The notes under the pieces are model-generated. The model was given only the letters and a program-made list of their open reading frames with translations, ran no database searches and had not been told where the DNA came from. A program made the translations under genes and the position numbers. This document shows positions 56,683 to 64,000 of a stretch of 64,000 nucleotides of DNA, piece by piece (the stretch's first letter is position 1; each line of letters begins with the position of its first letter). Source of the stretch: Agapanthus africanus (taxonomy: Eukaryota > Streptophyta > Magnoliopsida > Asparagales > Amaryllidaceae). Where the stretch lies: positions 112,239,241-112,303,240 of the forward strand of contig JASDDO010000016.1 of the NCBI GenBank assembly GCA_030015575.1. Direction: 5' to 3'.

Positions 56683-57539
56683 TGTAACACCTGAGGTCAG
56701 GATTAGTAGTGATTAAGTGTTAATGTGGGGTTTTTGGCAAAAAGTTTACCAAAAACAGGTTTCTTAAAAACTATCTGGTTTTGTGGTTATTTTTGTGGAA
56801 TTTTATCTCAACCACCCACACTTGTGCACGATAGCCAGGGGTAAGATTAGGGTATGCCGTATCTTGAGCTTGTGAGTTGTTGTGCTAAGTTAACCATGGT
56901 AGTCTAAACTTCCTGGTTTTGTTTGGTGTTGATTGAGGGGTTGTAGTATTAATTTGGTTTAAGATTGGGGTTGTCGTAAGGAGAGGTTATTATGAGCCTT
57001 AATTGTTTCATACTTCCTTCTTTTCAAAATCCGTCTGCCTCTCAAACTCATCATATATACACACACACATCAGCAATTTTCAGCTGATTTCAGCCAGCCA
57101 AAATCAGCACCAGCAGCTCCCATCATTATCACAACACAATCCCCTGCTTAAATTCAGCAATCAGATCTCGTAGCATCAGCCCCCCCATCCTATACAGCTA
57201 CTAATCCATCACATCAGCCAAATTTCAACCAATCAGCCACCCAATTTTCAAACTCAGCAGCACCAAATCAGCCATTAGCATCAGAAGTCCACTTAGGCTG
57301 CTCCAAAAACAGCACACCAGCTGCTACTTCAGCCCATAGTTTGACACACAACACCCCACTCCATTACAAATACTCCAACATCTTCTCCACCTGCTGCTAC
57401 TGCTTCAAAACAGCAACACTAGCAAAAGAACACCACCATTTTTCAGGTTCAGCCAGAACTGAACTGCAGGAGCAGCAACAACTACTTCAACCCTCAACTC
57501 TATACCATAACACACACACATCACCTCATACCATACACC

Positions 57540-57660
57540 ACACAACTCCACACAACACCAGCAACAACACCATACAATACCAACAACAACAACAACAGCA
57601 GCAACTCCATACAACCACAACAGCAACAGCATGCAACAGCAACAGCAACCCATTTTTGCA
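57540..57660 (+). repeat. CAA/CAC/CAG-rich low-complexity tract in the solo LTR
   Basis: Imperfect trinucleotide run (ACAACAACAACAGCAGCAAC type) at the end of a broader CA/CAGC-rich region from about 57060. It creates Q-, H- and T-rich frames that I do not treat as genes. Confidence 0.8.
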
Positions 57661-58315
57661 TCAGCACCAGCTCCGTTCCAGCCACGTTTGATGCTCCTAC
57701 CCTCTTCTTCTTCTCCTTATCCCTTGTTGCAAGGTTCCTAGAGGGTATAACTCTTGAACTTTTCATATATTACGTAGATTAGATGCTTGTTTAGCTAGTT
57801 GTTACGATATATAGAATATTCATGCTAGAATTGTGCCATGATGCTAGATTTAGCGATTTTAGCGTGTTTATGGCATTATGAACTCTCCTTAGTGTTAAAT
57901 AACCTGTTGAAGCCAAGTAGTATCATTAAAATTGGATGGTTAGCCTAATTTGCTAAAATTTCGATAATCTAGCTTAATCGGTGTCCATATCATGCCTAAA
58001 AGTGATATTGGGTGTTTTATGGAGATTTTGAGAAAAGTGAGAGTTACGTTAGTTATAATAAACTTCTTAGGTCCTAGTGAGGCCAGCCAACCAGAGAAAT
58101 CCCCCAGATTTCTCGTAGAAACCCGATTTACCCGACTTGGCGTATTTTAGCAGATTTAGTGATTTTTAGCCTTTCTGAAATCTATTGTTGACCCGATCAC
58201 TTCAGAAAAATTCTAGAGAAGACTGCAGCATGGTGAGATGAGTAGGAACACACACTCAAAGCACGGGGACCCACCTCCCCAACTTGGCCGCCAATTATTG
58301 CGTTCTGGCCGCAAT

Positions 58316-58372
58316 TTGCGGCCAGGAAGGGGGTGGGGGTGTTGGGTTTTGGGGTGTGGGTTTGGTCTGGAT
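58316..58372 (+). other. G-run cluster in the solo LTR (possible G-quadruplex)
   Basis: Runs GGGGG, GGGGG, GGG, GGGG and GGG occur within about 45 bases on the plus strand, followed at 58465-58580 by a CG-rich stretch with GCGTCGCGTCGCGTCGC. Confidence 0.6.
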
Positions 58373-60369
58373 AGCTAGGGTTTTTGGTATCTCTAACTTT
58401 TCAAGTTTGGCCCTGAGGCAAAATCTGGAACTAATTACGTGTTTTCGATGTTTTAAGACTTGTGCGACACGCGCGTGATACGCGTGGTTCTGTGGCGCGC
58501 TGCGCGACACAGCGTGTCAGTTCTGATTCAGGTAGGTTTGTGCGCGTCGCGTCGCGTCGCATCGCGTCGTGTGCACACGCGTTTGGTTTCACGCACGCGT
58601 ATCCCTTTTGTCGATATATTGCGTTTTGCATGACTTTTCCTTATATGGTGACTCATGTGAATTCTAGGTTCGCCGGCAGGAACTTCAAGCGCAGCTGAAA
58701 AGGGAAAACAGGTGGTCGGACACACTTAGCACAGGACCACTGGTGAGTAGATTTAACATCTACCTGGGACAATCGTTTGGATGGCGCAAGTCGCCCGATA
58801 GATTTAGTAGACTTGGTATCACTGGTAACATTGGAGTAAAAATGATAAAACTTGCATGTTAATTGCTGTAGTTAGTATTTATACGATGTTCTATATACGC
58901 AGATTCATTATAGGACACATGCACCATTACCAGGTTTTATATGTTGCACGAGCACTATTCATGTGGACACACACACCCTGGTAATTGCCATGTAACGACA
59001 CTAAATAACTTTTAATCTGAAATATGTTAACTGCCCAGAAATGTGACATTGAAATAAGTATTTAAATTGATACCATAAGCATTCATAACCATCGGCATAT
59101 GCATTTATGATAATATTGTGAGATTTATGATATTTCTGGATTTCGGGGGAAAACCGCAAGATTTTCAACTGATATTTGTTAAATATAAAAGCTGCGGTTT
59201 TCTAGTGATGTAAAGTGTCGTCCACCATGAGTTTGCTGTGGTTTTTGAGACCCGTTTCGAGGAGGTGGATGAACCGTCTCGGGTACATGGTGGGCCCGGT
59301 ATGGTACCTCGGGGCAAGAAGATCGCAGATGATGGCGTTGAGCCTGGCAGGGGACGGATTACCTACCGGTGATTTCATTTGGCACGGCGGATATCCAGAG
59401 GATACCGACCGTGACTGTTGGATTGAGATATGGATTTTGATATGGATCAGCCGGATAGCTGAGGCCAGAGATACTGGACATGGATATATGAGATTTGGTC
59501 AGTTTTGAGGTGTCGTTGCTAGACACGGATTTTACTGTTTTTCCTGGATATTATTATTGATGTTTAAAAAGGGGAGTTTCAAAACAAAGTAAGAATAATT
59601 CTCATACACACTTGGTTGTATTTTCATGTGGCATACATACCTGTTATCACCTCCATGTGACATATATACTTGTTAGTACTGTTGATGCATACACACCTGC
59701 TAGTACATGTAGCTATACCTGTTTTAGGGATGTCAGGACACTTGTGTACATGCATACGATAGCCTTAGTAAATGTTATCTATTACTCACGAGCTGGCAAC
59801 TCACCCCCGTTGTGCCACAGCTTCTCTGCAGGTCCATTCCGTCAGCACTGTAGCGGCGGATACCTTTGCTTCATTTGTACTTCTTGCCTGGACTAGAGGC
59901 TTTTGCTCATAGGTGGGTTATTATCAGTTTGTACCACCTTATATATGCTCATTGTATCTAGAGTACTCCATCTACTGTTGTTACCGTTTCTACTGTTCTA
60001 CTGATGTTACTGTATCTACTGTTGCTACTATCAGTTCAGTTGTACCTGCTTTATTCGGATGACTGTATATTGACCTAGATGTGAGATTGTGAGACTTGAG
60101 GATTTATTTATGATGTATCTGGGTCGAGCTCACTTGAGTCGACATGTTATTCCTCATGCACTGATTTCTTTTATATTCTGCTGGAATTTTGGAACAAGGG
60201 CAAATTGATTAGGTAATGAGGTAAAAGCTTAAATTAATTGGTTTTTCCTTCACTCTAAATTCTTAATTGGGTTTTGTATTCTGGGCTTCGGCTTACTTAT
60301 TTTACGGACGCCTTGAGACGTTTCGTAACTTAAGTGCCGGTCGCGTTCCGTACTTTTCGGGTCGTGACA

Positions 60370-61892
60370 CCTATTGAATAGGGTTCAAATCAAATCAGTT
60401 GCCTACCACTTCATATGTGATATGGAAAGGGAAGAGCCCATATCTTAAGCTTGTTAAGATTTGGGGTTGTCCGGCCTATGTCTAAAAGCAAAATCTGGAC
60501 AAGCTCGAGGCAAGGTTTGTTATGTAGAACTGGAAAGGTTCCAGCTATACAAAATGCAGCTGATGATTTGGTAGAACCGAAGGATTCAATAGTTTCCAAC
60601 GAACCTCAGCCTCTCCGCCGATCTAGTAGGGTTCCTCACCCACCTGAGAGATACTTCGGTTTCTTTATGACAGTGGGAGTGAGGATTGCATCATGAGATG
60701 ATGACCCAACTAGTTTCGAGCTGGCCATCAGGAGTGGGACTCTGTAAGAATGGCTGGGTGCTTATCGATCTGAGATGGAATCCTTATACACCAACAAAGT
60801 ATGGACTTTGGTTGCTTTATCTGAAGGGTTATATCCCCATCAGGAGCAAGTATATCTTGAGAAGATTACTTGGTATACATGGAAAAGTTGAGACTTTCAA
60901 AGCTATGCTTAAGTCCATTCAGATCCTACTTGCCACGGCTACATACCATGACTACGATATCTGGTGGTTGGGTGTCATGACTGCTTTTCTAAATGATGTT
61001 TTAGAAAAGAGCGTCTATAAGTACACAGCCAGAGGGCTTCGTAGACAGTGGGAGCAGCGGAAACGTGTGCAAGATGTTTTATATGATAAAACAGGCATCG
61101 CGGAGTTGGAACATCTGTTTTGATGTGGTAGTCAAAGAGTTTGACTTTATCAAAGTGGTAGATGAACCTTGTATATACGAAAAGGTAGTAGAGAGTATGG
61201 TGGTGATCCTCGTAGAGTACGTGGATGACATACTCTTGATAGGGAAGGAGTTTCCTATGCTACGCTCGGTCAATCTCCGCTTATCACAAGGATTCTCCAT
61301 ATAGAATCATAGTGATACCTCCTAAATCCTGGGTTTTGGATCCATGAGATAGATCTAAATGGATGTTAGGATACTCACTAGTTGTAGTAAGATGGTATCA
61401 ATCGATCCTGGGGAGAATCACTGGAAGGGTTCCACGGTGATAAGGACGACTGAATGTCAGTCGCAGGCTTGTCTATACCCTCAGTGGAGGGACGGTATGT
61501 TGGAAGAGTTCCAAGCTAGATACCATGACATACTAGACGATTAAAGGCAAGATACATCGTTACAAAGGATGCTACCAAAGAGGCAGTCTGGATATATATA
61601 AGTTCATAAGATGAACTTCGTTCGTACCATTGTGTGACAATAGAGTTGTGGCTTTAGCCAAGGAACTTCCGTCCTATCAAAAATCCAAATATAATTCTTA
61701 GGCAGTATCACCAGATCATGGAGATGGTTGATCTCCAGGGAGATCGAGGTTAGGAGAGTAGACACAGAGGACAACAGCGCGGATCCACTCACAAAGGCCT
61801 TTTTCCCAGTAGAGACTCTTACGGGATGGTTGAGTATGAGATACTACAACCACAGCTAATTGTTGGGTATGCGATACCATAACAGATGGCCC
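60370..61892 (+). pseudogene. Copia E: end of integrase, RT and RNase H remains
   Basis: Order as in D and B: an LNRVPTKSVPTTPYE-like region near 60375, the linker with VPHPPERYFGF near 60630, RT with TFKAMLKSIQILLATATYHD near 60900 and EYVDDILLIGKEFPML near 61215, and RNase H remains from 61380 to about 61860. Heavily decayed, with many breaks, and shorter than in D. Confidence 0.75.
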
Positions 61893-61898
61893 TAGTGC

Positions 61899-61909
61899 AA
61901 GTGGGAGAT
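61899..61909 (+). promoter_or_regulatory. Polypurine tract of copia E
   Basis: AAGTGGGAGAT directly before the 3' LTR; unchanged although the neighbouring pol is badly decayed. Confidence 0.85.
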
Positions 61910-64000
61910 TGTTAGTTATATGTATGCCCTAGAGGCCATTACTGTACATACGATGTATATTGTAATGGATGCTTGGACATATATAGGGAGGACTTTCTTG
62001 CTCGACATGATAGTATGCTATCTGGTTGTACTTTATCTAAACATGTACTCTGATTGTCTCTATATTACATGTTGATAAAGCCCTTAGGATATGTACTCGA
62101 CTACTGGGACTATGATGAGATCATACTAGTGGGGCCACGGTAGTCGACGAGTACATCCTATAACTGTTCCTAGTCGAGGGTGTATCGAGACAGGGCATCG
62201 ATGCACCAGAGTAGACTAGCGTATACGCATCTTGACCCATATGATGGGCGATGGATGATCCCATATCCATCGGTGTTTGACATCAAGGATGGTGTACGGG
62301 TGCTCAGTGGAGACTGGGTACACTGGACGGACTCGCCGAGAACTCCTAGATGGTATTATACCATACGTCAGATGGCAGTTCTCCGGTGACACAGGTACAG
62401 AGTAGTCTGTTGACCCGAGATCGTCATAGAGTCTTGTGTGGTTCCCACTGTGCTTTGATTTCCATCATACCACGTCCAAGAGGGCGTGCAAAAAGGTGGC
62501 TTTTGGGTACAGTCCCGAATCACATGGAGGCAATGAGCGATAGGAGGGGATTCGTCTCTCCCGGTATAGGGAGTTGATGTTGTGCTGTGTTCGATTGGCT
62601 ATAACCGGAAATCCCTGGCCAGGGTTGCTGAGATTTACTGGTAAGTGTTATCAGTAGTTTCTCGAACAGTTATAGACCTCATATCGACACGACTTATCGA
62701 GCTACTGGGGTCTGACATTTACCACCCCTAGGCGAGATATGCGACATATCAGACGACGAGACCGGACTGTACGGGAGTGTTACTGTTTGGATTCACAGGA
62801 GAAGTTACAGGCTTGCTTGTTGATCTTCTGAGAGCTCAATACCTGGGTAGCTATTACGTTTAGCTGACCGCTTGCAGCTTGTGGGTGTTTGATATGATCA
62901 TCACCTACTGCCGGCGTATTGACGATTCTTTAGAGTCCTACACAGAGGTTTCTTGACTCAGGCAAAACGGAGTAGGAGCACATATGTGATATGTGCGGGA
63001 CCGAGGATAATGTGATATGTGATACCGTATTATATTCTCGCGATATTTGATATCAGCCGGGTCATCGGATCAAGTGTTGATTCGATGAATCGGTACGGAT
63101 AAATATTAGCCGGTTATATGCGATATAGCCGGATTGTCGGATCAAGTGTTGATTCGATAATTTAATGTATAATAATATATATGATATATTAAATTGCATT
63201 AACTAATATTTTCTCACTAAAAGAATCTTTTTCTCACTCGGGTAATACATTGATATATATGCGATATATGTTAAATGTATTATTTTATTTTGTTACAATA
63301 AATATTGTATATGTGATATATAATATTGTAACATATTATAATTATTAATGCAACATGATTAGAGGAGTTTAAACATGATTAGGGTTTGGATTAGGGTTAA
63401 ACCTTCTAGTTGATTCTAGAAGCTTTACTTTGTCATGATAAAGATATTTGTGTTGATCTTTATCCATGACTCACACTTAACCCAACCCAAACCCTAACCC
63501 TAGTAAACTCTCTACAATGGTTAGTACAACCATGGTTGCATAAATGATTATGATAACATTCTTTCTATTCATCACAAATGATTTATCATCTTCTTCCTCC
63601 TTCATTCTTCCATGAAAAACCTTGCTTGATTTTTCAAAGGTGATGAATAAATATGAGAAAAAGATAAATAAATAGAGAAAAATTCCTACTTCATCATCCC
63701 CATCTTCCCTTGCCATTTAGATGAGGGTGTTCACATCATTTCATGAGTGTTAGCTTGTGTTAAAGAAACTTCAAGGTAGATCATCGTAGTATCGAAGATC
63801 GGAAGCAAAGGTTGCGTCTTTCTCTTCGTGGAACCTCTCGAGAGTCCGGATCCCGATGATCGCAGCGAAGGGACCACAACACGGAGCATATGAAGTGAAG
63901 GACCGGATCTACAAAGGTTGTAATCCCTCTCACTTAGTGTTAAAATGTTTAGCATGTTGTTTTCGCCTAATCTCTAGTTTAAAGTTCCGTATTCGGGTTG
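61910..64000 (+). repeat. 3' LTR of copia E, cut by the window edge
   Basis: 2091 of an expected 2167 bases are visible, starting TGTTAGTTATATG. About 24 substitutions against the 5' LTR by hand count and no length change. Confidence 0.92.

Larger units (their letters stand above)
56683..60369 (+). mobile_element. Ty3/gypsy solo LTR, 3.7 kb
   Basis: Starts TGTAACACCTGAGGTCAG and ends CGGGTCGTGACA, with perfect 5 bp duplication CCTAT (56678-56682, 60370-60374). TGTAACACC...GGGTCGTGACA are typical ends of plant gypsy LTRs, whose PBS normally follows. Here host sequence follows directly, so the internal region and one LTR were lost by LTR-LTR recombination. A TATATAC box at 57053-57060 with an (AC)n run suggests a promoter in plus orientation. 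Confidence 0.85.
50237..64000 (+). mobile_element. Copia element E, runs past the right edge
   Basis: 5' LTR 50237-52403, PBS, leader, pol remains, PPT, and a 3' LTR from 61910 still running at the window end. The LTRs align at a constant offset of 11673 and differ at about 24 sites over 2091 bases (about 1.1 % by hand count). The coding region is badly broken, with many breaks, and also carries a gypsy solo LTR (56683-60369). It inserted into the 3' LTR of B and shares the Gag-less architecture of B and D. Confidence 0.9.

Noticed and set aside
57341-57691. Glutamine/histidine-rich frame
   Set aside because: Low-complexity CAA/CAC/CAG tract in a solo LTR; several frames on both strands are open for the same reason.
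58431-58725. Overlapping open frames on both strands in the CG-rich tract
   Set aside because: CGCG-rich simple sequence gives open frames in several phases; no coding signal.
59215-59508. 97-codon frame in the solo LTR
   Set aside because: Lies within an LTR, no recognisable domain, ordinary length for chance.

Overview
The window is plant nuclear DNA made, as far as I can see, entirely of LTR retrotransposons stacked inside one another; I found no host gene, tRNA, rRNA or CRISPR array. The plant assignment rests on the polyprotein order PR-IN-RT-RNase H, primer-binding sites complementary to initiator-Met tRNA (TGGTATCAGAGC), LTRs of about 1.9-2.2 kb beginning TGTTAG/TGTTGG followed by a 'CCCTAGA' block, and protein wording close to the Angela/BARE lineage of Ty1/copia. 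I cannot name the species. Such nesting is typical of gene-poor heterochromatin.

Layout. The oldest visible layer is copia copy B (+ strand), which enters from beyond the left edge and leaves past the right edge. Four insertions split it. (1) A Ty3/gypsy element (minus strand, 1-15423, partial) lies in B's leader and itself carries copia A (946-10665, + strand, TSD CCTTT, the only copy that looks whole). (2) Copia C (17138-27270, minus, TSD ATGAC/ATGAT) lies in B's integrase. (3) Copia D (28616-48664, minus, TSD GATGA) lies in B's reverse transcriptase and carries copia F (32694-42406, minus, TSD ACGAA, same family as A). (4) Copia E (50237 to beyond 64000, +) lies in B's 3' LTR and carries a 3.7 kb Ty3/gypsy solo LTR (56683-60369, TSD CCTAT).

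LTR pairs give relative ages, by hand count: C about 0 % different, F about 0.6 %, E about 1.1 %, A about 1.3 %, D about 3 %. This agrees with F lying inside D. C and E have young LTRs but decayed interiors, which suggests they were copied in trans.

Most unusual signals: (a) the long copia leaders carry three hairpins whose stems differ but whose quasi-palindromic loops are shared within an element and differ between elements, a possible RNA dimerisation or packaging system; (b) a chain of dozens of adjacent, mutually unrelated micro-palindromes at 12.95-15.42 kb in the gypsy LTR, around an open frame of 160 codons; (c) copies B, D and E share an architecture with no recognisable Gag domain, recalling the Gag-dependent BARE-2 subfamily.
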